DNA of 64,000 nt from positions 1 to 64,000 of the forward strand of contig JAEWET010000034.1 in the NCBI GenBank assembly GCA_023389195.1, read 5' to 3'. This document shows, piece by piece, positions 24,303-32,230 of this stretch (position 1 is its first letter; every line of letters starts with the position of its first letter). The DNA comes from Aliihoeflea sp023389195. Lineage in GTDB: Bacteria; Pseudomonadota; Alphaproteobacteria; Rhizobiales; Rhizobiaceae. The notes under the pieces are model-generated. The model was not told where the DNA came from. It saw only the letters and a program-made list of their open reading frames with translations, and searched no databases. The translations under genes were made by a program, and so were the position numbers.

Positions 24303-25790
24303 TCAGGCCGGGCGGCGGATCGACTTGCGGGCTTCGTCGAGCGCGATGGGTTGGTCGGGGATGCAGATCTCGAAGATGGTGCGCCCACCGCGTGTCTCGA
24401 CGAGTTCCAGCGTTCCCGCATGGGCACGGACGAGTTCGTGCGCGATCGCCAACCCGAGGCCTGTGCCGCCGCTTCGAGCTGCACCGCGGAAGGCGGCGAA
24501 GAGATTTTCGCGGGCCCGCTTGGGCAGGCCGGGGCCGGTATCCTCGATCGTGATCTTCGAGACCGCTCCTTCCCGCATCGCGCCGATGGTCAGCCGCTTG
24601 ACGACGGCGCTTTCCGTATCCGTCTGCATCGCCTGGACGGCATTGCGCGCCAGATTGGCGAGAACTCGGAAGAGGTGATCGGCGTCCGCCTCGACCTCGA
24701 GCCCCGGGTCTATCGCATTCACGAACTCGATATCGCCCTCGGGCGCGAGGCCGAGGATTTCGCCGACATCGTCGACCATCTGGGCAAGGCGCAACCGGCG
24801 CCGCGACGGGGGCGCTTCCTGCGTGCGGCCATAGGCGAGAACGCCTTCGGAATAGGATACCGCGCGATCGAGCGTGCGCACGAGCTTCGGCACGAAGGAC
24901 TGGACGGTCGCATTGTCGATCAGGCGCAGCCGATCCGACATCAATTGTGCCGCCGCGAGCATGTTGCGCATGTCGTGGTTGATCTTGGAGACGGCCAGGC
25001 CCAGTTCGGCCAGATGTCGCTGCTCGCCCAGAGTGCGCTGCAATTCGCCCTGCATGCTCGCCAGCTCGTGCTGGGCAATGCCGATCTCGTCGGTCCGGCG
25101 GTCGGGCCGGATGACACGGGCCGGGTCGTCCGGCGCGGCGGAAAAGGCCAGCATCGAGTGCGTCATCCGGCGGATCGGGCGGATCATCATGCGGTTGATG
25201 GCCCAGAAGACGAGGCCGGCCGTAATCACTGAAATGATCAGCGAAAGGATCGCCACGTTGCGGGCATAGACCATCATGGCCGAGCGAAGGTCGGCGTCGG
25301 GAATGATAAGCTCGAATTCCTTCGTGCTGTCGCCGACGGGACCGAAGACCCGCAGCATCCGGTCGCCGCCCCAAAGCGCGGTCGACAGCGCATCGCGCAC
25401 TGCCGCGATCGGCGACGTTGCTTCGATCGCGATATGCTCGTCGATCGCCGGCGGCATCTCAGCCGCTAAAAGAAGCTGGGACATGCCTTCGTCGCGCACG
25501 GCGACGGCCTTCGCGCCGAGCGAGGCGAGGACGTCGTCCTGCGTCGCCCGCGAGAGGCTCGACGCGTCCTCGTCGACGAGCACGGTGGCGACGGCGGCGG
25601 CCGTGCTCAGCCGTTCCTCCAGCCAGCGCAGTCGGAAATTGGCGATGGAGGGAATGAAGATCAGCACTTCGGCGATGAGCACGAAGAGCATGGTCAGCAC
25701 GAGGAGCTTGGTCGAAAGGCCACGGCCCAGCGCGACGCTTGCGCGCCTGTCGAGCGCCGCCGCCTTGCCCTCTGTCTCGCGGTCCCTCAC
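24303..25790 (-). CDS. sensor histidine kinase (orphan)
   Basis: The protein is 495 residues from a GTG at 25790, preceded by AGGAGA 4 bases upstream; a GTG at 25805 is also in frame. Architecture: a transmembrane helix near residues 25-45, a periplasmic sensor region of about 130 residues, a second helix near 180-200, a HAMP-like linker, a DHp domain with the phospho-acceptor in SKINHDMRNM, and an HATPase_c domain with RVLANLARNAVQAM (N box), EDTGPGLP (G1) and GGTGLGLAIAHEL (G2). No response regulator is adjacent. It starts just after the flavoprotein gene and is probably co-transcribed with it. The signal is unknown. Confidence 0.9.
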   Translation of the reverse strand: MRDRETEGKAAALDRRASVALGRGLSTKLLVLTMLFVLIAEVLIFIPSIANFRLRWLEERLSTAAAVATVLVDEDASSLSRATQDDVLASLGAKAVAVRDEGMSQLLLAAEMPPAIDEHIAIEATSPIAAVRDALSTALWGGDRMLRVFGPVGDSTKEFELIIPDADLRSAMMVYARNVAILSLIISVITAGLVFWAINRMMIRPIRRMTHSMLAFSAAPDDPARVIRPDRRTDEIGIAQHELASMQGELQRTLGEQRHLAELGLAVSKINHDMRNMLAAAQLMSDRLRLIDNATVQSFVPKLVRTLDRAVSYSEGVLAYGRTQEAPPSRRRLRLAQMVDDVGEILGLAPEGDIEFVNAIDPGLEVEADADHLFRVLANLARNAVQAMQTDTESAVVKRLTIGAMREGAVSKITIEDTGPGLPKRARENLFAAFRGAARSGGTGLGLAIAHELVRAHAGTLELVETRGGRTIFEICIPDQPIALDEARKSIRRPA

Positions 25791-25807
25791 GGCGTCTCCT
25801 GCCACCC

Positions 25808-27235
25808 CTATCCGAAGACCCGAAGAAGGCGAATGATTCGCCTGACGACGGGTTTGCGGGCCATATCCGTAAAATAGGACATGGCAGCGCGTTTGCCAAT
25901 TTCCCCCATGGTGGGGTAGGGCGAGATAAAGCTGGTCAGATCCCGCACGCGCATCTTTTTCGACAGGGCCAGCGACCAGAAATTGCCCATCTCGGACGCG
26001 CCCTTGGCAAGGATCGAAACACCGATGACGCGTCCGCGTCGGTCTGCGACGAGCTTGATCAGCCCGGTCGTCTCGCGCTCCGCCTGGGCGCGGTCATTGT
26101 CGTGGACCGGCCAAGTAAGCACCCGCACTTCGCCATGCGCCTTTCGTGCCTCTGCCTCGGTCAGCCCGACCTGCACGAGTTCGGGGTCGAGAAAGGTGAT
26201 GCGCGGCAGCGACGCGTAGTCGGCTTTCGCCGGAAGACGAAACAGCAGTGCGCGGATCGCGATGCCGGCATGGTAGTTGGCCACATGGGTGAATTGCGGC
26301 CCGCCCGCCACGTCGCCGATCGCATAGATCCGCCGGTTGGAACTGCGCAGGCTCGCATCGACGGCGATGCCCTTCTTGTCGTGACGGACCTTCGCGGCGT
26401 CGAGGGCGAGAGCGGCCAGGTTCGGCGAGCGGCCTGCCGCGACAAGCAGATGCGAACCCTCGACGATGCGCTCATCGCCACCCTCGTCTCTGGCGACGAG
26501 ACGCAAGCCGTCATCCGTCCGCTCGATACGAACGACCGAATGTCGCTCAAGAAGCGCGATCCCTTCTTCCTGGAGCGCATCGACTGCGATGGCTGCCAGA
26601 TCGGGATCTTCGCGCGACAGGAAGCCGGCTGCTTCGACGACCGTGACGCGTGATCCAAGTCGGCGGTGCGCCTGCGCGAGTTCGAGCCCGATCGGCCCGC
26701 CGCCGACGATGACGAGATGGTCGGGCCTGTGCTCGAGATCGAAGATCGTCTCGTTGGTCAGCGCCTCGACGCTGTCGATGCCGGGGATCGGCGGAATGAC
26801 GGGCGACGAGCCGGTTGCGATGACGAAGCGCCGCGCCGAAATCCGATGAACGCCGGCTTCGAGGGTCCTTTCGTCGATGAAGCGCCCCTCGGCCTTGATC
26901 ACCTTGACGCCGAGGCTCTCGAAGCGCTCGACGGAATCGTTCGGCGCGATGGCATCGATCACCGAGCGCACATGGGCGTGAACGGCGCTGAAATCGATCG
27001 CCGGGTCGACCTCCTCGATCCCGAAGGCCGAGGCAGTGCGCATTGCGTGCGCCCGTTTTCCCGCTGCGATCATCGCCTTGGACGGCACGCAGCCATAGTT
27101 GAGGCAGTCGCCGCCCATCCTGCCACGCTCGACCAGCACGACGTCGACACCGAAGGCGGCCGCCGCCGCGGCGACCGACAGCCCGCCAGATCCGGCCCCG
27201 ATGACGCAGATGTCCGGCGTGAGATGCTCGAGCAT
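25808..27235 (-). CDS. FAD-dependent pyridine nucleotide-disulfide oxidoreductase (mercuric-reductase-like)
   Basis: The 475-residue protein has the FAD motif GAGSGGLSVA, the redox-active disulfide GGDCLNYGCVPSK, an NAD(P) motif IVGGGPIGLELA and the second FAD motif YAIGDVAGG. In dihydrolipoamide dehydrogenase and glutathione reductase a catalytic His occurs in HAHPT near the C-terminus; here the segment reads SPYPTMGE, so Tyr replaces it, as in MerA. There is no N-terminal metal-binding domain and no MerA C-terminal Cys pair, so mercury reduction is unlikely. Proteins of this type are commonly encoded beside TVP38/TMEM64 membrane proteins, as here (12 bases apart). Substrate unknown. Confidence 0.85.
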   Translation of the reverse strand: MLEHLTPDICVIGAGSGGLSVAAAAAAFGVDVVLVERGRMGGDCLNYGCVPSKAMIAAGKRAHAMRTASAFGIEEVDPAIDFSAVHAHVRSVIDAIAPNDSVERFESLGVKVIKAEGRFIDERTLEAGVHRISARRFVIATGSSPVIPPIPGIDSVEALTNETIFDLEHRPDHLVIVGGGPIGLELAQAHRRLGSRVTVVEAAGFLSREDPDLAAIAVDALQEEGIALLERHSVVRIERTDDGLRLVARDEGGDERIVEGSHLLVAAGRSPNLAALALDAAKVRHDKKGIAVDASLRSSNRRIYAIGDVAGGPQFTHVANYHAGIAIRALLFRLPAKADYASLPRITFLDPELVQVGLTEAEARKAHGEVRVLTWPVHDNDRAQAERETTGLIKLVADRRGRVIGVSILAKGASEMGNFWSLALSKKMRVRDLTSFISPYPTMGEIGKRAAMSYFTDMARKPVVRRIIRLLRVFG

Positions 27236-27246
27236 GAATGATCCGA

Positions 27247-27996
27247 TCAGTCGGCGGCAGGCGCCTTGGATGCGGTCCTGCGCGTCCAGTAGGCTTTGAC
27301 GAGCATGGCCGAAATCGCCAGCAGGGCAAGCCCCACGAGCGCCAGCGTGATCTGCGGCGTCACGATGTCGCCAAGCGTCGGCGTCCGGCCGGCGGCGTTG
27401 GCGGCCGTCAGGACGCTGTCGACGCCGGCTCCCAGATAGGCGAGCACGAACGTGCCGGGCAGGATGCCCAGGAAGGTCGTGGCGACATAGGTGCCCAGGC
27501 GGACCTTGAAGAGGGCCGGTGCCACGTTGACGACGAAGAAGGGCAGGACCGGCGTCATGCGCAGCACGAGGAGATAGCCGAACGCGTTATCCTCAAAGCC
27601 TTTCGACAGGGCTTCCGCGCGTCCCTTGACGCGGCTGCGTAGCGCATCGCCGAGTGCGGAGCGGGCTGCCAGGAAGATCAGCGTCGCGCCGATCGTCGCC
27701 GAAACGGCGACCACGATGCCGGCGAGCGCCCAGCCGAAGAGAAAGCCCCCGAAGACAGTGAGGGCGCCTGCGGCGGGAAAGGCGAACGCCGTCGCCACCA
27801 TGTAGAGAAGACCGAACAGAAATGGCGCGAGGATGCCGTAGGAGGACGCATAGGCCTGCAACTGGTCCTTGCGCGCGGCGAGTTCGCCAAGGCTCAGATA
27901 TTCGTGCCAGCCGAGCGCATAGCCAATTGCCAGGCCGCCGGCGAGGATGGCGAGCGGCACGAAACGCCAGATCGATTTCGACTGGCCTGCTGTCAT
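27247..27996 (-). CDS. TVP38/TMEM64 (DedA/SNARE-associated) family membrane protein
   Basis: A 249-residue inner-membrane protein with five to six hydrophobic segments. The core carries FPAAGALTVFGGFLFG, ATIGATLIFLAARS and VLRMTPVLPFFVVN, characteristic of the VTT domain. I start at the ATG at 27996, preceded by AAAGGA at 8 bases; an upstream ATG at 28068 has no ribosome site. The family is implicated in lipid or small-molecule transport across membranes, but no substrate is established for the bacterial TVP38 branch. It is first in an operon with the flavoprotein and the histidine kinase. Confidence 0.88.
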   Translation of the reverse strand: MTAGQSKSIWRFVPLAILAGGLAIGYALGWHEYLSLGELAARKDQLQAYASSYGILAPFLFGLLYMVATAFAFPAAGALTVFGGFLFGWALAGIVVAVSATIGATLIFLAARSALGDALRSRVKGRAEALSKGFEDNAFGYLLVLRMTPVLPFFVVNVAPALFKVRLGTYVATTFLGILPGTFVLAYLGAGVDSVLTAANAAGRTPTLGDIVTPQITLALVGLALLAISAMLVKAYWTRRTASKAPAAD

Positions 27997-28378
27997 GGCG
28001 CCGTCCTTTGTCCGCTCGCGCGAAGTCGCGGCCGCAACGCGAAGGGTCGGTCGCGACAGATTGGTCATGGCTTTGGCATTGGCGAGGTTGGCTGGCAAGG
28101 GATGCTCCCGGTGCGGAGATGCGTCGTGCCGATACACATGGCGCGCATTCCGTCCGCCCACAATCCCGCACGCCTGGTCTCAAGCGGTGTTGACGAGCGG
28201 CCCTGCGCGCTTCACTCCGACGTGACCGACATCGATTGACTCGCGCGGGCGATCTTTCTATAAGCCGCGCACGCTCGGGCCCAGGTTCTGGCGCGACTTA
28301 TGTTGCGCATGGCCGGCCGAAGCTCCTCGTCCGATGAGACAGCTACCAAGAAGGGCCGCACCCCGCGGTATTAAATAA
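27997..28378. other. divergent intergenic region between the TVP38 gene and rpmH
   Basis: About 380 bases without a gene. The right half contains the strong promoter for rpmH (28236-28263) and a 5' leader of roughly 110 bases. The left half is GC-rich and should hold the promoter of the TVP38 operon, but I cannot identify hexamers with confidence. No DnaA-box cluster or origin-like AT-rich region is visible, although rpmH lies near oriC in some bacteria. Confidence 0.5.
28236..28263 (+). promoter_or_regulatory. sigma-70-type promoter of rpmH-rnpA
   Basis: TTGACT at 28236-28241 and CTATAA at 28258-28263 are separated by 16 bases. This matches the alphaproteobacterial housekeeping promoter (CTTGAC, about 17 bases, CTATAT). 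It is correctly placed upstream of the ribosomal protein gene and would give a leader of about 110 bases. Confidence 0.75.
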
Positions 28379-28513
28379 ATGAAGCGTACCTACCAGCCGT
28401 CCAAACTCGTCCGCAAGCGCCGCCATGGTTTCCGCGCGCGTATGGCCACCAAGGGTGGTCAGAAGGTCATCGCTGCCCGCCGCGCCCGCGGCCGCAAGCG
28501 TCTGTCCGCGTAA
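28379..28513 (+). CDS. rpmH: 50S ribosomal protein L34
   Basis: The 44-residue protein starts MKRTYQPSKLVRKRRHGFRA and ends RKRLSA; this is an unmistakable L34. It is a basic protein of the large ribosomal subunit. It is followed after 34 bases by rnpA, the near-universal bacterial gene order. The A/T-rich bases just before the ATG (TTAAATAA) contain no clear Shine-Dalgarno. Confidence 0.98.
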   Translation: MKRTYQPSKLVRKRRHGFRARMATKGGQKVIAARRARGRKRLSA

Positions 28514-28547
28514 GTCGTCGCGGGCCGGCCGCCATAGGGCAACGGGA

Positions 28548-28886
28548 TTGACCGACCGGCCGCACGACAATGCACCGGCGCGCTTGAAGAAGCGCGCCCA
28601 GTTTCTGGCCGTTCGCCGGGGCGAGAAGCGCCGGGGGCGGCTTTTTCTGTTGGAGGCGATGCGGCGTGACGACGCGGGAGAACCGCGTCTGGGCATCACC
28701 GTCACCAAGAAAGTCGGCAATGCGGTGGTTCGCAACCGCATTCGTCGCCGGTTGAAAGAAGCCGTTCGCGTCCATGCGGCGCGTGACATGGCGTGCGGCA
28801 CGGACTATGTCATCGTCGGCCGCCGCGAACTGCTCAAGACGCCGTTCGACGAATTGAAGGCAGAACTCTCCCGCCGATTTCGCTGA
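28548..28886 (+). CDS. rnpA: ribonuclease P protein component
   Basis: The protein is about 112 residues long and supplies the basic protein subunit of RNase P, which matures tRNA 5' ends. The signature region VVRNRIRRRLKEAVR (the RNR motif) is present, preceded by GITVTKKVGNA. No ATG exists between rpmH and the conserved LKKRAQFLAVRRG segment, so I propose the TTG at 28548; the start is the uncertain part. The open frame extends much further upstream through rpmH in another phase, which is not real coding. yidD, often found next, is missing. Confidence 0.92.
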   Translation: MTDRPHDNAPARLKKRAQFLAVRRGEKRRGRLFLLEAMRRDDAGEPRLGITVTKKVGNAVVRNRIRRRLKEAVRVHAARDMACGTDYVIVGRRELLKTPFDELKAELSRRFR

Positions 28887-28906
28887 GCGGGGATAGGGAT
28901 TCCTTG

Positions 28907-30733
28907 ATGGAAAACAATCGCAACTTCTTCATCACCATCGCGCTTTCCGTCGTGATCCTGACCCTCTGGCAGGTGTTCTACATGAACCCCCGCATCGAGG
29001 CGCAGCGCGAGGCAGCCGAGATCCAGGCGCAGCAACAGCAGGCGGCCACCCCCCAGGGGCAGGGCTCCAGTGTCGCGCCCGGTGATGGAGACGTGCCGAG
29101 CGCGCCCGGGACGCAGGCCGAAGTGCCCGGCGGCGGAGCCCCGTCGGCCGCGCCGCAGACGCGCGACGGCGCCATCGGTGCGACCGATCGCATCGCCATC
29201 GACACGCCGCGTCTTTCCGGCTCGATCAACCTGACTGGCGCCCGCATTGACGACCTGTTGCTGAAGGACTACCGCGTCACCGTCGAGCCGAATTCGCCGA
29301 ACATTTCGTTGTTGAACCCGTCCGCGCTCGCCAATGGCTATTATGCCGAAGTCGGCTATGTCGGGCAGGGCAACGCCGGCGCGGTTCCCGGACCGCAGAC
29401 GGTCTGGACGGTGGAAGGCAATCCCCAGCTCACGCAGGACGCGCCGGTCACGCTGACTTATACCAACGATGCAGGCCTGACCTTCGAGCGCACGATTGCG
29501 GTCGATGCGGACTACATGTTCACCATCTCCGACAGCGTCACGAACGCCGGCGGCGAGCCGGTAGAGCTGATGAATTACGGCCGCATCACGCGCGTCGGAA
29601 CGCCCGACATCGAAGGTATCTTCGTTCTTCACGAAGGCCTGATCGGGGTGACGGGCGAAGAGGGGCTGCAGGAGATCGACTATTCGACGCTCGCCGAGGA
29701 TCGTCAGATCACGCCCGGCAAGAGCAATGATGGCTGGCTCGGCATCACCGACAAATACTGGGCGGTGGCGATGGTCCCGTCCGACGGTCAGGCATTCCAG
29801 CCGCGATATTCCTATTTCGACGATGGCCGCGTCCGCTACCAGGCGGACTACCTGTCCGACGCGGTTTCGGTCGCGCCCGGCCAGTCGACCGAAATCGAGA
29901 CGCGCGTCTTCGCCGGCGCCAAGGTCGTCGGCGTCATCGACGCCTATGAGGAAGCCTATGGCATCCGCCAGTTCGAACTCCTGATCGACTGGGGCTGGTT
30001 CTATTTCATCACCAAGCCGATGTTCTTCGTCATCGACTGGTTCTTCCGTCTGTTCGGCAATTTCGGCGTCGCCATTCTCGCGACCACCGTTCTCGTCAAG
30101 CTCATCTTCTTCCCGCTCGCCAACAAATCCTACGTGTCGATGGCGAACATGAAGAAGGTGCAGCCCAAGCTGATGGAAATCCGGGAGAAATACGGCGACG
30201 ACCGGATGAAGCAGCAGCAGGAGATGATGGAGCTCTACAAGAAGGAAAAGATCAATCCGATCGCCGGCTGCTGGCCGATCCTTCTCCAGATTCCGGTCTT
30301 CTTCGCGCTCTACAAGGTCATCTACGTCACGATCGAGATGCGCCACGCGCCGTTCTTCGGCTGGATCAACGATCTGTCGGCGCCCGATCCGACCTCGCTG
30401 TTCAACCTCTTCGGCCTCCTGCCCTACGACGTGCCGTCCTTCCTGATGATCGGCGTCTGGCCGTTGATCATGGGCATCACGATGTTCGTGCAGATGCGCA
30501 TGAACCCGACGCCGCCCGATCCGACCCAGGCGATGATCTTCAACTGGATGCCGGTCGTCTTCACCTTCATGCTTGCGACGTTCCCCGCCGGCCTCGTGAT
30601 CTACTGGGCCTGGAACAACACCCTGTCCGTTCTCCAGCAGGGCCTGATCATGAAGCGCCAGGGCGCCAAGATCGAGCTTTGGGACAATCTGTCCGGCATG
30701 TTCCGCCGAAAGCCCAAGGAACCGGCCGAGTAG
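28907..30733 (+). CDS. yidC: membrane protein insertase YidC
   Basis: The 608-residue inner-membrane insertase has an N-terminal helix (residues 5-24), a Gln/Pro/Gly-rich linker, a large periplasmic P1 domain (about 75-355), and the conserved five-helix core with ANKSYVSMANMKKVQPKL, NPIAGCWPILLQIPVFFALY and NWMPVVFTFMLATFPAGL. Length is typical of Gram-negative YidC. It inserts respiratory and ATP-synthase subunits and assists the Sec translocon. It begins 20 bases after rnpA and is followed by a strong terminator. Confidence 0.97.
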   Translation: MENNRNFFITIALSVVILTLWQVFYMNPRIEAQREAAEIQAQQQQAATPQGQGSSVAPGDGDVPSAPGTQAEVPGGGAPSAAPQTRDGAIGATDRIAIDTPRLSGSINLTGARIDDLLLKDYRVTVEPNSPNISLLNPSALANGYYAEVGYVGQGNAGAVPGPQTVWTVEGNPQLTQDAPVTLTYTNDAGLTFERTIAVDADYMFTISDSVTNAGGEPVELMNYGRITRVGTPDIEGIFVLHEGLIGVTGEEGLQEIDYSTLAEDRQITPGKSNDGWLGITDKYWAVAMVPSDGQAFQPRYSYFDDGRVRYQADYLSDAVSVAPGQSTEIETRVFAGAKVVGVIDAYEEAYGIRQFELLIDWGWFYFITKPMFFVIDWFFRLFGNFGVAILATTVLVKLIFFPLANKSYVSMANMKKVQPKLMEIREKYGDDRMKQQQEMMELYKKEKINPIAGCWPILLQIPVFFALYKVIYVTIEMRHAPFFGWINDLSAPDPTSLFNLFGLLPYDVPSFLMIGVWPLIMGITMFVQMRMNPTPPDPTQAMIFNWMPVVFTFMLATFPAGLVIYWAWNNTLSVLQQGLIMKRQGAKIELWDNLSGMFRRKPKEPAE

Positions 30734-30742
30734 GCAATGGAT

Positions 30743-30772
30743 AAAAAGCCCCGCTGCAAGCGGGGCTTTTTT
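30743..30772 (+). terminator. Rho-independent terminator after yidC
   Basis: The sequence forms an AAAAAGCCCCGC / GCGGGGCTTTTTT hairpin with a TGCAA loop, ending in six T residues, 9 bases after the yidC stop. It separates the rpmH-rnpA-yidC unit from the fasciclin gene. Confidence 0.93.
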
Positions 30773-30864
30773 GTGGTCACAGTTAGGTGAACCTCGAAAC
30801 TGGACGCTCAGCCCTCCCGTAACTTCGCTTGTCAACGACACAACAACGCTTTGGGAGAGGCATC

Positions 30865-31416
30865 ATGAAAAAGCTTTCGATCACGACCCTTCTGGTATCG
30901 GCCGCCGTCGCGCTGGCCATTCCGGCATCCGCCCAGCAGAACCCCACCGTCGGCGGCGCGCCGATGCTGGTCGAGCGCAACATCGTCGAAAATGCGGTGA
31001 ATTCGCCGGTCCACACCACCCTCGTCGCCGCCGTCCAGGCCGCTGATCTCGCCGGAACCCTGTCCGGCCCCGGCCCCTTCACCGTATTCGCACCGGTGAA
31101 CGACGCCTTCACCATGCTGCCTGCCGGAACCGTCGACACGCTCCTCATGCCGGAGAACAAGGGCCAGCTCACGAGCGTGCTCACCTATCATGTCGTTCCC
31201 GGCAAGCTCAGCGGTCCCGAGCTTCTGCGCCGTGCCAATGCCGGTGGCGGCGAAGCCCAGTTGACCACGGTCCAGGGTGGAACGCTGACGGTGGTGCCGT
31301 CCGGCCGCGGCGTCGCCGTGACCGATGCGAACGGGACGACGAGCGTCGTCACCACGGCCGACGTCAATCAGTCGAACGGCGTCATTCACGTCGTCAATCG
31401 CGTCCTGCTTCCCTGA
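30865..31416 (+). CDS. secreted fasciclin (FAS1) domain protein
   Basis: The 183-residue protein has a signal peptide (MKK, a hydrophobic core, PASA-Q cleavage about residue 24) and one FAS1 domain, shown by FTVFAPVNDAFTMLP (H1 motif), LTYHVVPGKL and a final NGVIHVVNRVLLP (H2 motif). FAS1 domains mediate adhesion or ligand binding at the cell surface; in rhizobia related proteins (Nex18/MPB70-like) are abundant and symbiosis- or stress-associated. GGGAGAGG precedes the ATG. It stands alone between two hairpin terminators, so it is an independent transcript placed inside the conserved yidC-engB interval. Confidence 0.9.
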   Translation: MKKLSITTLLVSAAVALAIPASAQQNPTVGGAPMLVERNIVENAVNSPVHTTLVAAVQAADLAGTLSGPGPFTVFAPVNDAFTMLPAGTVDTLLMPENKGQLTSVLTYHVVPGKLSGPELLRRANAGGGEAQLTTVQGGTLTVVPSGRGVAVTDANGTTSVVTTADVNQSNGVIHVVNRVLLP

Positions 31417-31425
31417 CAGGAAGAA

Positions 31426-31460
31426 CCGCACGGCCGGACAACAGGTGTCCGGCCGTGCGG
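31426..31460 (+). terminator. strong hairpin after the fasciclin gene
   Basis: A perfect 15-base-pair stem (CCGCACGGCCGGACA and its complement) with a 5-base ACAGG loop starts 10 bases after the stop codon. No T-run follows, so termination may depend on Rho, or the hairpin may protect the 3' end of the message. Confidence 0.6.
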
Positions 31461-31538
31461 CTCCTGTCTGCTCGCGCTTGACAAGGCGGGCTGAAAGCTC
31501 AATGCCAACAACGGCCCTGATGGCCGTGGAGACTTGCG

Positions 31539-32204
31539 TTGAGCGATATGGAAGACCCCCGCCCGGCACCGATCGTGGCGGCACCGTTCCCGAAGAACTG
31601 GATCTTCATTCGCGGCGTCCCGTCGATGAAGTTCCTGCCCCCCGAAGGTCCGCCCGAAATCGCCTTCGCCGGCCGCTCGAATGTGGGCAAGTCGTCCCTG
31701 ATCAACGGCCTGGTCGTCAGGAAGGGTCTCGCGCGAACCTCGAACACGCCCGGCCGCACCCAGGAACTCAACTATTTCGTGCCGGACGGATACTCAGGCG
31801 AAGCAGGCGACCTGCCGCCGATGGCGCTGGTCGACATGCCCGGCTACGGCTTTGCAAAAGCGCCGAAGGCGCAGGTGGACGCCTGGACGAAACTCGTCTT
31901 CGACTATCTGAAGGGCCGCGTCACGCTGAAACGCGTCTATCTCCTGATCGATTCCCGCCATGGCGTGAAGCAGAACGATTCCGACGTGATGGACCTGCTC
32001 GACAAGGCAGCCTGCTCCTATCAGGTCGTCCTGACCAAGACCGACAAGATCAAGACGGCGGACATCGAGCCGCTGATCGAGGAGACGACGCAAAAGATCA
32101 AGCGCCGCCCGGCCGCGTTTCCCGTCGTCCTCGCGACCTCGTCGGAGAAGAACGAAGGGCTCGAGGAGTTGCGCGAGGCGATCATGTTGGCCTGCATAAC
32201 CTGA
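31539..32204 (+). CDS. engB: ribosome biogenesis GTPase EngB/YihA
   Basis: A 221-residue essential GTPase involved in assembly of the large ribosomal subunit. G motifs are visible: G1 AGRSNVGKSS, G2 region TSNTPGRTQELN, G3 DMPGYGF, G4 TKTDK and G5 ATSSEK. The TTG at 31539 is preceded by GTGGAG at 7 bases and is the best start; the next in-frame ATG (31548) is 16 bases from the same site. In alphaproteobacteria engB usually follows yidC directly. Confidence 0.94.
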   Translation: MSDMEDPRPAPIVAAPFPKNWIFIRGVPSMKFLPPEGPPEIAFAGRSNVGKSSLINGLVVRKGLARTSNTPGRTQELNYFVPDGYSGEAGDLPPMALVDMPGYGFAKAPKAQVDAWTKLVFDYLKGRVTLKRVYLLIDSRHGVKQNDSDVMDLLDKAACSYQVVLTKTDKIKTADIEPLIEETTQKIKRRPAAFPVVLATSSEKNEGLEELREAIMLACIT

Positions 32205-32230
32205 CCGGGGGGCGACCGGGAGAGGCGGCG

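Noticed and set aside
25808..27235. Mercuric reductase
   Set aside because: It lacks the N-terminal metal-binding domain and the C-terminal Cys pair of MerA, and no mer genes are nearby; only the flavoprotein core is similar.
28000..28378. Replication origin next to rpmH
   Set aside because: No DnaA boxes, AT-rich unwinding region, dnaA or dnaN is visible; only a sigma-70-type promoter and leader.
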